Positions 11,401 through 20,279 of a stretch of DNA of 64,000 nucleotides are shown here, in pieces. The DNA is taken from NCBI RefSeq assembly GCF_032118995.1, contig NC_092659.1, forward strand, positions 10,023,177 to 10,087,176, given 5' to 3'. The notes beneath the pieces were generated by a model. It searched no databases. It saw only the letters and a program-made list of their open reading frames with translations, and was not told the origin of the DNA. How positions within the stretch are numbered: the stretch's first letter is position 1; the number at the start of each line of letters is the position of its first letter. The stretch is from Asterias amurensis (taxonomy: Eukaryota > Echinodermata > Asteroidea > Forcipulatida > Asteriidae). Made by a program: the position numbers and the translations under genes.

Positions 11401-13621
11401 TCTGAGGTATTTATGAATGTGGGATAAGTTCAATATCTACAGCAAACTATCACCAATTCCTCCGAGAACTGTTTGATGTGGATGGTTGGTGTTGCCGACA
11501 AATTTAATAAGTATAGGATATGTGGGTTCAAAAAGAACCCAGTGCCTTTATCGAAAAGAGAAGAGGTTCACCCCGGTGTTCCTGGCTGTGGCTGCTGTAT
11601 GCGCCGTAGCACCTTGTCAACCCTTATAAGGTGCTAAATTATTGGGTCTCAGAATTCGTCACTGCAATAACCTATCTTTCTGAAAGTTTGTATATATTCA
11701 GCGTCTTGAGTACCTTGTTTGGTAGGTACAAGCACTTTATAAGACTTTGATATTATTACATGAATAATAAAATGAAATTGTATGAAAATTCTTGTCTTTC
11801 AGAACTTGCAAGTATTGTGGATGAGAGACTGAAGCAGCAAGCCATTGCGGAGATTGAGGAGGATTCTTTCAGACCAAACACCTTCCTGTCGGGACAAAGC
11901 AAGGTAAAGCTACTCACTCAATCACTACTAAAAGTAGTGGGATGGGCGAGCAAGTCTGGAATAAATACATCTAACCTTATGTGCACCCCACACCTTTACT
12001 TTTGCATTTAGTTTCTATGTTATACTTGTTCCATTTGTTTTGTTTGACGAGAATTCTAACATTAACATCAAAAACCTCAAAATAGCATTAACTGCAACAT
12101 TTTGTTTTGAGTTTCACCACCTGTGACAAATATTAACATGGCCTAAACTAGTCTTTGAATGGATTTTACTACATTTTGTGTTTTGTGCGATTGTAACAAA
12201 AGGTAGCATACGTGTATTAATGCCATGGACCCTTGCCGTGAAATGTGCTAATTACATTCACACGAGTGTACAGACGCCATAGAGTTGTGCACTTAGCAGA
12301 CGCGCAATCGCGTTTGCCTCCAGACACGCAATCGCATCTGCCTATAGCAGCCATTAGCCGTTTACAATTCAGCGGGATGTTCCCTCCTTTTGCCAACCAA
12401 TTGCGCACACGCTATGTGAAATTGACATATTTCATAGGGAGGGTCTGTGTGAGATACAACATAGCAAGAGAGAGATCTTATTCACATTTCTAAATAGACC
12501 CAAACCAAATTTTTATTTGTTGTGGTTTTATTTGTTTATTCCAACAACAGTCAAAAGGCTCGACGAAGATAAACAAAGAACAGAATCACGATAATGCTAT
12601 ATTTGGCAGTGCTGCTGTTACGGTACAAGGACTTAATGGACCAGCCTACAAGAGGAATCAAACTATATTTTATAAAACTGTCAACCGAGGGGAGCTAGCT
12701 AGTTCCTTGGTAAGTTACATTGATACAATAATGTATGTAAGTTATGCCGAATATAAAGCTGCACAGGGAATAAAGCCTGCCGTCAATTTCACCAAACTCT
12801 TCCTAACTTAGGATTAATCATAGGACTTAGGAGGAGTCCCAGCCCTGCACTGTAGCATGCAGACCTTAAGATTAATCCTAAGTTAGCCTAGCTCGAGATA
12901 GGATTAATCCCAGCGTTTTTTAAAATCAGTTGCAGGTTCATACTTCCGGCAAATGCAAATGGTGACGCAACAATCCGTATGCACTCCATTTCTCGCTGTG
13001 ACGCAGAGAAATTCACTTCGCACGAAGCAGTCGCAGGAAGTATGAACCAGGCTTTAGAATTTAACTAAATCTAATTAATACTCTGTGCTTGAGTCCTGTA
13101 GAGGAGAAATAATCTACAGCTATAATAATAGTAATAGTGGCTTCTTATAAAGTGCGCATGTCGGTCACTCAGTGACGCTCCTGGCGCTGTAACATACAGT
13201 ATTTCCTTCAAGATGTGGGACTATATTTGAATTATGAGACCTAGCCCTTTTATAGCAGCATGTAATGTGTTGGCGCAATTTGCTGTTGATCATACCAGAA
13301 GAAATAAAAAACTTCTGACCATTGGTTCTCAATTTTTGTGCAGCTTTACAAGGGAAACATTTCATTGAAGGACCCAAGCAAAATTCCAAGACGTTGAACA
13401 AACTTGTTTTTTCCCTGGAACATCTAAATTCAACTTCCCAAGCACAATACACATACTTAATTGCCAGGAACCAATTTATCAATTTGCAGTTAGCCAAGTC
13501 ATCTGAGGAAAAGATGGAAGCATGGATTGAGAAACTACAAAGGATGAGGGCTGAAAAGATTCAAGCAAATCCAGAATACTTCAAGAAACTTCTGAATATT
13601 GGTTCCAAGTCAGATATTTGA
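2433..13621 (+). CDS. RSRC1: RSRC1, SR-related splicing protein (SRrp53), nine coding exons
   Basis: Coding exons are 2433-2509, 4747-4884, 6615-6734, 7426-7549, 7969-8020, 10515-10568, 11803-11903, 12551-12709 and 13490-13621. All have GT-AG borders and all phases agree, giving 318 aa (human: 334). The ATG is the first after an in-frame TAG at 2424. Residues 1-150 are an RS domain with many SR/RS dipeptides (for example RRSRSRSVSRSSSD). Residues 154-222 are a charged helical region, and AIAEIEEDSFRPNTF (about 203-217) matches AIESDSFVQQTF of vertebrate RSRC1. The end (EEKMEAWIEKLQRMRAEK) matches the vertebrate EEKWFKRLIALRQERL. Family members are nuclear factors acting in constitutive splicing and 3' splice-site choice. 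Introns hold many mobile elements and a minisatellite. The last ~20 residues extend beyond the vertebrate end and lie in a tandem repeat. Family assignment is firm; exact isoforms are unknown. Confidence 0.93.
2577..3008. mobile_element. hAT-like MITE with CAGGGGTGCG ends (family E, copy E1)
   Basis: The ends are inverted: CAGGGGTGCGTTCCACTCGC on the left and GCGAGTGTAACGCACCCCTG on the right. Each half also contains repeated TTGGCGAACG motifs. CAGGGG termini are common in hAT elements. No coding capacity or clear 8-bp target duplication is visible. It sits in the RSRC1 intron after the start exon. Copies lie at 20280-20724 and 42035-42999. Confidence 0.65.
3105..3380 (+). mobile_element. LINE 3' ORF fragment (C-terminal tail of a reverse-transcriptase protein)
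   Basis: One frame is open from about 3106 and encodes KLAGYCVRHSELAAC, then AILWEPTQDKASRGRRR, then FFVDTLKRDTGLTSAEEL, ending in LDDDDK before a stop. This is the usual C-terminal pattern of many animal non-LTR retrotransposon proteins (RxxxxxHxxRxxE...LW...GRR...Y/F-V-DxLxxDTGL). Only this 5'-truncated tail remains; there is no reverse-transcriptase domain in the window. It lies in an RSRC1 intron, directly after element E1. Confidence 0.7.
3381..4200 (+). other. RSRC1 intron, no recognised element
   Basis: The stretch is AT-rich intronic sequence with no supported gene, tRNA or clear inverted repeat. A short AGCAACAAATCAAATCAA-like run near 3700-3730 is the only local repetition seen. 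Confidence 0.3.
4201..4721. mobile_element. TTAA-flanked hairpin MITE, family B (copy B1), interrupted
   Basis: The ends are TTAAAGGGACCTGTTGCC and an inverted TGTGTCCCTTTAA. The two arms are nearly complementary (each holds AGATGTTTTAAAAGTAGAA or its complement), so the element would fold into a long hairpin. It is split by a second repeat at about 4328-4479 flanked by copies of TTCTTTATAAG. It lies in an RSRC1 intron, just upstream of exon 2. Confidence 0.7.
4328..4479 (-). mobile_element. GGTAACACCATG-family retro-like repeat inserted in B1 (copy N1)
   Basis: This ~150-bp repeat carries GTTTGCGGTAACACCATG, GAGTTGGGGTGGTTCTGA and, at 4443-4476, the complement of a hammerhead-like motif ending in GAAACGTC. 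The host hairpin arm is duplicated on both sides as an 11-bp target-site duplication, TTCTTTATAAG. A duplication of that length points to target-primed or similar retro-insertion rather than a TTAA transposon. No protein is encoded. Confidence 0.6.
4908..5139. mobile_element. GGTAACACCATG-family repeat as an inverted pair (copy N2)
   Basis: Two copies of the repeat face each other. GGTTTGCGATAACGCCATG at 4907 is answered by CATGGTGTTACC near 5075-5090, and GAGTTGGGGTGGTTCTGA by TCAGAACCACCCCAACTC. The centre holds a degenerate hammerhead-like motif. The right end (CCACCATGCAAAGTTTCAAA) is the same tail seen in other copies. It starts 23 bp after the RSRC1 exon 2 donor. Confidence 0.6.
5578..5875. 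repeat. CTCGCGAGA-rich interspersed repeat (family O, copy O1)
   Basis: Shared landmarks with 47570-47752 in opposite orientation are GAGACTGCTGGCCCCCGCGAG, CTCACGAGAGCAGTA, GACTATCTCACCGCGG and TTTAACGACTTGTCCACA. This shows a dispersed family with palindromic CTCTCGCGAGA-like motifs. I do not recognise its class. Confidence 0.45.
5939..6547. mobile_element. Two joined family C MITEs (copy C2)
   Basis: A truncated copy (5939 to about 6186) is fused to a full copy (about 6186-6547) of the same family at the shared AAAGCCATTGGACCC start. In the full copy the left end reads GGACCCTTTCGG but the right end carries the complement of TATACACTTTCGG, a sequence typical of a second subfamily (seen at both ends of 53763-54130). 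The copy thus looks like a recombinant of two subfamilies. It lies in the RSRC1 intron before exon 3. Confidence 0.65.
6774..7425 (+). other. RSRC1 intron with a family A end fragment
   Basis: The first ~25 bases (TTAAGGGCAGTGGACACTAT) match the end of family A, but the following sequence does not, so only the terminus remains or the element belongs to a different subfamily. I see nothing else supported up to exon 4. Confidence 0.35.
7630..7771. mobile_element. Half copy of family B MITE (copy B2)
   Basis: Only the right arm is present: GCATGTTTGTGTGGATCATT, AAAACATCTTTCTAACCAT, then GATCCAAGGCATTGTTTTCC. The left arm is missing. It sits in the RSRC1 intron between exons 4 and 5. Confidence 0.6.
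8095..8782. repeat. 48-bp minisatellite with splice-acceptor-like units
   Basis: Fourteen full 48-bp units start at 8095, 8143, 8191, 8239, 8287, 8335, 8383, 8431, 8479 (49 bp, one extra T), 8528, 8576, 8624, 8672 and 8720, with a partial unit at 8768. Each reads GCCCCTAATATCTGC..., then CCATTCTTTGCTTACAGAGC, that is, a pyrimidine tract and AG. The unit is 16 codons long and stays open on both strands (APNICTSDHHSLLTEQ on plus). It begins only 74 bp after the exon 5 donor of RSRC1, and reading through that donor stays open until 8535. I treat it as intronic repeat DNA, not a gene. Confidence 0.9.
9060..9448. mobile_element. TTAA-flanked MITE, family A (copy A1)
   Basis: The ends are TTAAAGGCAGTGGACAC and GTGTCCAGTGTCGTTAA. 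The interior has the family landmarks GAGAAACAGCTCCCT, TTTTCGAGAAAGAAG, CAAGCATCTGAAAGCACACA and ACAGGTTTGTTATTTTATGC. It lies in RSRC1 intron 5. Confidence 0.75.
9688..9845 (-). mobile_element. tRNA-derived SINE fragment
   Basis: On the minus strand it begins with a tRNA-like head (GTCAAGGCTGAGCGGTCGAG as A box region, GTGGACTCAAGTTCTG as anticodon region, GTGGGTTTAAATC as a decayed B box). Next comes TTGAGCAAGGCACTTTATCA, the body also seen in the SINE at 16882-17221. The head resembles a leucine tRNA with a CAA anticodon. The copy is 3'-truncated and diverged. Confidence 0.6.
9878..10320. repeat. Repeat with spaced GGTCAGTCGCATTAC motifs (family P, copy P1)
   Basis: The 15-mer GGTCAGTCGCATTAC occurs near 9885, 10050 and 10221, followed at once by GGTCAGTCGCTTTAC. 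The same sequence in reverse is found at 14935-15312, so this is a dispersed family about 430 bp long. I do not recognise its class. The roughly 165-170 bp spacing suggests an ancient internal duplication. Confidence 0.5.
10865..11028. mobile_element. Long-hairpin element (family Q)
   Basis: The outer arms GGGAATCAATGTGTGGTGAA and TTCAACACACTTTGATTCCC are inverted. Inside, TTCAACTAGTGGTTTAAACC pairs with GGGTTTAGACCACTAGTTGAA, and GAGGCCTGGTTCTTA pairs with its complement. It lies in the RSRC1 intron after exon 6 and has no coding capacity. Confidence 0.55.
12778..12920. repeat. Degenerate AGGATTAATC inverted repeat
   Basis: TTCCTAACTTAGGATTAATC is answered by AAGATTAATCCTAAGTTAG with a short spacer. 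The pattern resembles the hairpin at 51073-51262, built from TAACTTAGGACT units, and is probably a decayed relative. It lies in the last RSRC1 intron. Confidence 0.4.
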
Positions 13622-14640
13622 TTTAAAAGGAGCATACAAGGAAAACTACCCAATACTTCAACCAGAAAACTTCTGATAATCGGTTCAAAGTCACATATCT
13701 CTGATTTAAAGACACTGGACACCATTGGTAGTTGTCAAAGACCAGTCTTCTCACTTGGTGTATCTCAACATATGTACAAAATACAACAAACCTGTGAATT
13801 TAACTCAATTGGTCATCAACGTTGCGAGATAATAATGGAAGAAAAAACACCCTTGTTGCTCGAAGTTGTGTCATTTCAGATGCTTGGTTTTGGGACCTCA
13901 AAATCTAATTCTGAGGTCTCGAAATCAAATTCAAATACTTTAGTGGAAAAAAATACTTCTTTCTCGAAAACTACGTTACTTCAGAGGAAGCCGCTTCTCA
14001 CAATGTTTTATACTATCAACAGTTCTCCATTTCTTGTTACCAAGTAAATTTTTATAATAACAATTCTTTTGAGTAATTACCAATAGTGTCCACTGCCTTT
14101 AATAGAAGCAAACCAGAAAACGTCTGACCATTGGTTCCAATGCAGGTAGCTGGTATAGTAAAAAAAAAGTATATTCAGGAAGGTTTCTGTCTGTTGGTTC
14201 TAGTTCAGTTATCTGCAATAATAGAAGCAAACCATGACAAGTACTGATTAAGAACACTTCAAGAAACGACTTTTGACTATTGATTGTAACTCAGATATCT
14301 GATGATATACAAACAAACAGGGACATCTTACCACCCAGAAATGTTCAAGAAATCTCTTGCTATTGGTTCTTTTTCAGTAACCTGTGATAATAGAAGCTAA
14401 ACCTGACAACTACATTATACCTAAACAGAAATACTTCGAGGAACTTTGGACCATTGGTTCCAATCAGATTTCTTGTAAAATAGTAGCAAACCATGACAGC
14501 TAACCACAGGGAAATACTTCAAGAAACCTTCTACCAGCTGTTCCAAATCAGATTTTTGATATAAAAAAACTAAAAAAACATTTTCCCTAACCTAGAATAC
14601 TGTATTGGTTCCTCTTTAGAAATAGTAACAGAGTATAAAT
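13571..14640 (+). repeat. Degenerate ~84-bp tandem array starting inside the RSRC1 stop exon
   Basis: Units align on ATACTTCAAGAAAC, CTATTGGTTCC, TCAGATATCTGAT, AATAGAAGCAAACCATGACA. They begin near 13571 (coding, residues PEYFKKLLNIGSKSDI and stop), 13651, 14112, 14172, 14253, 14336, 14423, 14508 and 14595 (partial). Spacing from the fourth unit on is about 81-87 bp. A family A MITE (13706-14102) interrupts the second unit. Only the first unit is coding, so the final residues and stop codon of RSRC1 lie within this repeat. It either grew from the gene end or was captured by it. Confidence 0.65.
13706..14102. mobile_element. TTAA-flanked MITE, family A (copy A2), in RSRC1 3' region
   Basis: Ends are TTAAAGACACTGGACACCAT and AATAGTGTCCACTGCCTTTAA, with the full family interior. 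It begins 85 bp after the RSRC1 stop codon, inside the tandem array, and is probably part of the 3' UTR. Confidence 0.75.
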
Positions 14641-14934
14641 AGCAACCTTATGGGTGTCATGTTTGTTTCACTATATCTGGTATAATACCCCTGGCCATTT
14701 ACATGTGTGTTAAATTAAGTCCAAGCGTGATTTAAACTTGGTATTTTCTGTTTCTCTATTGAAAGATGAATGTAAGAGACAAAAACTCCTTTAGTATAAC
14801 AAACAGTATGTGGGCAATTCCAAGCAAACATGGACATGACAGCAACAAAAAAATGAAATTGTTGTCGCTTAGAAGTTATAACATATGAGGTTAATTTATT
14901 TTTAGATGACAAGGAATGAACCAAATTTTGCCAA

Positions 14935-15312
14935 ATAAGAACTCTGGCTTGGGCTCCATGTAGGCGTGGCTTAATTGACTGGAAACAAATGTAATGCGAT
15001 TGACCATGGTTTTGCCGTTTATACCTAAAATTTCAAGTTGCCTAAGTCTCCTGGTTGATACCCACGTATAAGAGTTGTGTGTTACATGTAGTAAAACTTT
15101 TGCAAATTTTCAGTTTGTGGAAAATGAATTGTGACTGTTTTTTTGTTTTGTTTTACCATGTCCTTTTTGTGTAATGCGACTGACCGCTATTTACAACGTT
15201 ATAACATCCAGAGCACAAAGCCCACAACTTTTCAAATATCATCAGTCTATCAAATCAGTCTATAAACTTAGTGGAAAGAATATAGCTCAAGAAATGACCA
15301 TAGAGCTATATA
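14935..15312 (-). repeat. Family P repeat in inverted orientation (copy P2)
   Basis: Its complement matches 9878-10320 (shared CTACATGGAGCCC end, GTTTTGCC/ACCATGG, TTATAACATCCAGAGCACAA). GTAATGCGATTGACC and GTAATGCGACTGACC lie at about 14993 and 15171. A further stretch with TAATACGACTGACCATGG at about 18187 may be its continuation beyond the inserted elements at 15313-18151. Confidence 0.5.
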
Positions 15313-15771
15313 CATTGACTAGGGTGCTAACTTGCTGTGTGTTTTGAAGCCACCCTGGGCGCAGACATGTTTGATGTGTTGCGTAACTACGGAACAATTT
15401 TAATTTTAAGAGAACACACAGTCGCGTGTGCGCTTTCATATGCTACTGCCCAATCGTGTAAGTCCGTGCTACGAAAACCGTAAGCTCGACTTGATTGACA
15501 TTCCAAAAAAAAGTATATGCGCCTTTTAAACATGACGCGCATGACGATCGCAGTTTGTACGCTCATCAACAGTTGTGCGTTCACATTTGCTGCATTTTTG
15601 GGTTGGATGACACATAGAAAAGAACAAGCGCACTGTTATGCAAATAGCCATACAATTACCGTACAAAATTTCAAGCTTTTGTATTGGTTTGTACATAAAC
15701 ATGGATGCGCCCACGGGGCTTCAACACCATTAGTGCGTGTATAATGGGGTGTTAGCGCTCTAGTCAATATA
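15313..15771. mobile_element. Inverted-repeat element with ATTGACTAG ends
   Basis: The left end CATTGACTAGGGTGCTAAC is matched by the right end GTTAGCGCTCTAGTCAATAT in reverse. TATA occurs on both outer sides. The interior is GC-richer than the surroundings, with CGCATGACGATCGC, and encodes nothing I recognise. It abuts the next element directly. Confidence 0.45.
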
Positions 15772-16881
15772 AGCCCTTTTCACACTACAGAGCCATTTCC
15801 CGGGAAATAAACTGCCGGGAAATTCCCAGGAGTTTTTAACCCCACCGCCACCCCAGCAACCGTTCTCACTATCCCAATTTGGTAACTCCCGGGAGTACTA
15901 TTTCCTAGGAATATGCACGGTCGTTTCACACTTACGATCAAACCCCAGGAAATGTGGTAAACAGGTCAGCCCATGCGGAAGTTACAATGTTTGTGGACGG
16001 AAGTCCGTTCCCACAATGCCACGCGGCCGGCTGCAAAATCCTTGCCACATGCGACCCAAAATGGCTGCACATTAATTGTGTATTTGCGTGTTGTTATACC
16101 AATATATTGTGTGATTACGGCGGAAAAGAAGTCTTGCAGTTTGGGGAAGACGTCGCTGACGTCTTGTCAGGAGAAGACTATTGCTGTGACAGTGTTTTAA
16201 AGACATGCGGTATAACAATCGGATGGAATTTGTCGTGCGATTGACGGGTTTCATGGCACTTGCTGAAGTATTGGTCAAAGGTCAATCTGGTCTACCATGA
16301 AGAGCGGCCACTGGTGGTGGGAGCAAGTTTCTATTAGAAAAAGCGAAAGGGAGCTTTCTACTCTGCGACAGTTTTTTTTCTTTTGAGAACTGTAATTGAA
16401 TGGACTTTTGTGTCCGCGTTTTACCCAGAGGTTTTGTGTTGGCGTTCATCTCAATTTTTGCCTGTTCACACTATAGTTATTTCCCGGGAAATTCCCGGGA
16501 ACTTTTGGTTGATCTGTTCACACTACGAAAATACTCCCGGGAATTTCCCGGGAAATGATGTTTTCCCAGGGAATAATTAACCCTGCTCAGGGCAGGGTTA
16601 AGGGAATCAACCCTGGGGTAAGGCCTAGAAATTTTCTGAATGGCATTTTCGAAGGATTGCATAATAATGTCCATGATGTTAGGGCCAAGATAATTAAAGG
16701 TTTTATAGAAAAAAAATACCGCATGGTCGATTTTGCACAATCTGACAATAGAAGTAGAAAGCAAAAGAAGCATTCTTCCCTTCCAACATCAACAGTGCTG
16801 TTTTCCCATCGTGCAAAGAAAGAACACTGAATATGCTTTAACCCTATATTGGCCAGCATTTTTTTCATGGCTTCATAGAGT

Positions 16882-17221
16882 GTCATGGCCGAGTGGTTAA
16901 GAGCATCGAATTCAAGTTCTGGTGCTAATTCACCGGAGTGTGGGTTCGAATCCCGGTCATGACACTTGTGTCATTGAGCAAGATACTTTACTATAATTGC
17001 TTCTCTTCACCCAGGGGTATAAACGGGTACCTGCGAGGGTAGAGGTTTATATTGTGTATGAAAAAGCCACAAGCGCCTTACAGGCAGCTCAGGGCTGTAT
17101 ACTCCCAAGGGAGCTGAGAAACATCACAGGGATGTTCTTGGCCCCATGACCAGGGCACTAATGTAAAGAGCATTGATACGGTTATTGTGAAAGAACTTGT
17201 AAGAACTTGTTATTATTATAA
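16882..17221 (+). mobile_element. tRNA-derived SINE
   Basis: The head (16882-16964) folds as a tRNA-like unit: acceptor arms GTCATGG and TCATGAC, A box TGGCCGAGTGG, B box GGTTCGAATCC, and a region like leucine tRNA (ATTCAAGTTCTGG). A body follows with TTGAGCAAGATACTTTACTA, CACCCAGGGGTATAAACGGG and CAGCTCAGGGCTGTATACTC. It ends in a short TTATTATTAT run. Long body and simple-repeat tail show a SINE rather than a tRNA gene. It was inserted after the Harbinger-like host element. Confidence 0.8.
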
Positions 17222-17405
17222 CGACTTTTAAATGTATGTTTCTTCTAAAAAGAAATGTTTGCAGGAGAACACTTATGCAATAGAAAATATTTAGGCCTTG
17301 AAAAACAAAACTAGTATCCTACCGACCTAAAGTCTTTTTTCCCAAGGTTTTCAGTTTTTTCTGCAATGGGCAGAGGTCCGTTCATACCCAGCACCACGCA
17401 GGCAG

Positions 17406-17543
17406 TCAGCCAATTTTGAGAAAACTTTCCCGTGTCTTGTATATAGGCCTATGCCCATCTAGCTGTTTTTGGACTGCATCGTCGGCCCAAAATACAACTA
17501 GTTTCAAAATTTCATCATCACTCCATCGGTCACTTCTACCCAT
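17406..17543 (-). pseudogene. Fragment of a transposon Myb/SANT-like DNA-binding protein
   Basis: A short frame starts with ATG at 17543 and encodes MGRSDRWSDDEILKL, VVFWADDAVQKQL, then GHRPIYKTRESF before a stop. The spacing of W-S-D/E-x-E, F-W and Q-x-x-L-D-G is that of the first helices of Myb/SANT-like domains found beside Harbinger transposases and in host relatives. The second half of the domain is missing, so it is a decayed remnant belonging to the surrounding element. Confidence 0.5.
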
Positions 17544-18764
17544 CGTAAGAAATTGAGCAACAAATTGAGCTAAAATATTTACTGTCAGGTTGTAGACAGC
17601 AATGTCGATCGATGAACTCAAATCTGACTCTGGACAACACAAGTCCACCAACGGCCAAGTACATGTGAAAATACGAAATACCATACACACATGGCGTGTG
17701 TACCTGAAGGAAGCTTGTTTATTCTATTCCTACTCCATTCACGTGGTCAACTTTTTTAATTCATATATTTATTTGTAAATTACAGATGTTATTCACTTTT
17801 ATTTTCGTACTTAAACGTAAACACTTTCAGAAGGAGAAAACAAAAAAGGGCTATTGTTACCACGCGAATTATTTGGCGCGCTATTTTTGACGTCTGTGAC
17901 CTTTCGAGATTAATGACGTCTCAACACAGTGGAAGCAAAAGGTGGGGTAAGTTAGACCTGCTTTCGTTCTCGCTAGCTGCTTTTCCCGGGAAAAACGTTT
18001 TTCCCCGGGGTCATCCTTTAACCCTACCCCTTAACTGGGTAAATTATTTCCCGGGAAAATGTTATTTCCCGGGAATTTTTTTGTAGTGTGAACAAATCGA
18101 CTAACTATTCCCGGGAATTTCCCGGGAAATACATGTAGTGTGAAAAGGGCTATATATAGCTCTATTGAAATGACACAGAACAGTGTAATACGACTGACCA
18201 TGGAATTGCCCAGATGCATGATGGTATAAAGCAAAGAATTGAGGTATATTTTAGTGGTAGATGCTTTTGTTGATACGCCCTATTAAATACAAGAAGAAAA
18301 GACAGAAAAAAAAGATTTTCTAAATGTAGACTTCCACAAAACATATACTTGCAAAAAAACCAAGTCACCCAACATACATATACTTCAAAAACATAATAAT
18401 TGCTAATTGAAATATGAAACAAGGAAAGACACTTTCTTAAGGTTTTATAGTTTGAACTAAACTGTTTAATTCAACACTTATTTCATCAGAATTAAATTAT
18501 AAGCATTACCACAATAAAGGAACTCGTCTTTTATTTTAGTTATTGTTACGGCTCACATCAGACCCTCAGAGGGCGCTGTAACTAGTTTTTGTGTCTCGAG
18601 CGTTAAGTTCACAGTGGCGCAAATCTCATGTACTAAAGTATATACATCCGTACCCATGTTGACTGGAAATGAGGAGTTTGAGCATATAGGAACCAGAAGA
18701 GGGACCTCCCGACGCCGAAAGCCGAGGGAAATAGGCCCAGACTGGTACTGAGTGTTTTTACGGA

Positions 18765-19160
18765 TTAAAGGCAGTGGACACGATTGGTAATTACTCAAAT
18801 AGTTATTAGCATAAAACCTTTCTTGGTAACGAGTAATTGGGAGAGGTTGATGGTGTAAAACATTGTGAGAAACGGCTCCCTCTAAAGAAACGTAGTTTTC
18901 GAGAAAGAAGCAATTATCCACGAATTTGATTTCGAGACCTCGGATTTAGAATTTGAGGTCTCAAAATCAAGCATCTGAAAGCACACAACTTCGTGTTACC
19001 ATGGTGCGAAAAGGGTGTTTTTTCTTTCATTAATATCTCGCAACTTCGACAACCGATTGAGCTCAAATTTTCACAGGTTTGTTATTTTATGCATATGTTG
19101 AGAAACACCAACTGTGAAGACTAGTCTTAGACAATTACCAATAGTGTCCAGTGTCTTTAA
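18765..19160. mobile_element. TTAA-flanked MITE, family A (copy A3)
   Basis: Full-length copy with ends TTAAAGGCAGTGGACAC and AGTGTCCAGTGTCTTTAA. It is one of the most intact copies and a good reference for the family interior. It lies between RSRC1 and the exchanger gene. Confidence 0.8.
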
Positions 19161-19624
19161 GAAACATCAGGCACTTGCTTTTCAGAACCAGCGTTTTCAT
19201 TGGATGGATACAATGATTTAATTGGTTATGCGGTTTGATGGGTCTGTCGACCAATCTGTCGTCTTCATGAGTATATTAAAGGTGATACGGGGATTGCCTA
19301 CGGCTAGATAAGAGCCCCCTGGCGTTATTCACAAGCCTAGAAGTGTGACGTCAGATGTCAGATCTGACGTCGCACTTCGCGAGGCTCGCAAATTACGCCA
19401 GAGTTCTGCATTGCAGCTCTTCATTCATACGTCAAACCCCCGTCCACAATTTCCCAATTAAAACAAAGTGAAGTTTGATTATTACTACCGTAATGAGGAG
19501 CACTGCTGCTGCAGTAAACGCACCGATCATACAGCAAGGACATTGACGTACTCTCGCAATATCTACATTTTTGAGAATCCAGTCAAATCCTGATCATTAT
19601 GTAATTATGTATAACAATAGGATT
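19161..19624. other. Intergenic, no recognised element
   Basis: Between RSRC1 and the exchanger gene. A short inverted motif (GTGACGTCAGATGTCAGATCTGACGTCGCAC, split around 19348-19378) is present. I see no gene here. Confidence 0.3.
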
Positions 19625-20145
19625 GAGGCATTGCATGGTGAGGTATCAATGTATATTTGGTTTGCGGTAACACCATGTGTGTATCTACTTGCCAGGTAGA
19701 GTTTCTTCTTAGAGAACTGTATTTCTTTATTCTACTACCACAAGTAGATTGTTCAGGTGTTCGAGAGACTTGTCAGTCTCTGAAAAGAGCTGCTCGTTTT
19801 TAACTACTACCTGGGCCGAAGGTATACAAATATAGAACATTATTGGCTGCGGAATACTACTTGAGCTTTAATAGGATCGTATAACAATTGCAAGTAAAAT
19901 CCATAGTGCCTGCGCTGCATGCAGACGAAGAACGAAAGGAAACTTTCAATATCTGTAGAATTTGAAACTTTGCATGGTGAAAATACGATATAACTTAGGT
20001 TTGCGCTAACACCATGTAATAACTATCTCTAAATCAGTTGGGGTTGTTCTGAAAACCAGCGGTTTTTCCCATGGCCAGAACCACCTCAACTCATTTAGAG
20101 ATTATCATTACATGGTGTTACCGCAAACCTTTCTACTAATTTCCA
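19625..20145. mobile_element. Two GGTAACACCATG-family repeats (copies N3 and N4)
   Basis: The first copy (to about 19950) has GCATTGCATGGTGAGG, GGTTTGCGGTAACACCATG, CTACTTGCCAGGTAGAG and CTACTACCACAAGTAGA, matching 55090-55440. The second (about 19962-20145) is an inverted pair with GAAACTTTGCATGGTG, TTTGCGCTAACACCATG and CATGGTGTTACCGCAAACC. No protein is encoded. Confidence 0.55.
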
Positions 20146-20279
20146 TATTTGGTGATGTTTTTCAGTTTTGCACCCACATCACCTCTGACCAATCAAAACA
20201 CAGAAATGTAACGTCATTGCACGTTTATCCAATGAAATCATTGTATCCAATGAAACCACTGGTTCCGTAAAACCAACAC

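Larger units (their letters stand above)
15772..18151. mobile_element. PIF/Harbinger-like DNA transposon remnant with TTCCCGGGAA ends
   Basis: The termini are perfect inverted repeats, AGCCCTTTTCACACTAC and GTAGTGTGAAAAGGGCT, next to ATA on each side. A 12-bp palindrome TTTCCCGGGAAA recurs near both ends and again around 16480-16560, where TGTTCACACTA end-like motifs also appear. There may thus be an internal or second copy. On the minus strand at 17406-17543 a Myb/SANT-like DNA-binding start is encoded, as in Harbinger elements. No transposase is left. A SINE sits inside at 16882-17221. Confidence 0.5.

Noticed and set aside
16587-16886. Overlapping frames of 91-99 codons on both strands
   Set aside because: Composition is not coding-like, they lie within the Harbinger-like remnant, and no known domain is seen.
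16882-16964. Possible functional leucine-type tRNA gene
   Set aside because: It has A and B boxes and a paired acceptor, but continues into a SINE body with a simple-repeat tail, and another diverged copy with the same body lies at 9688-9845.
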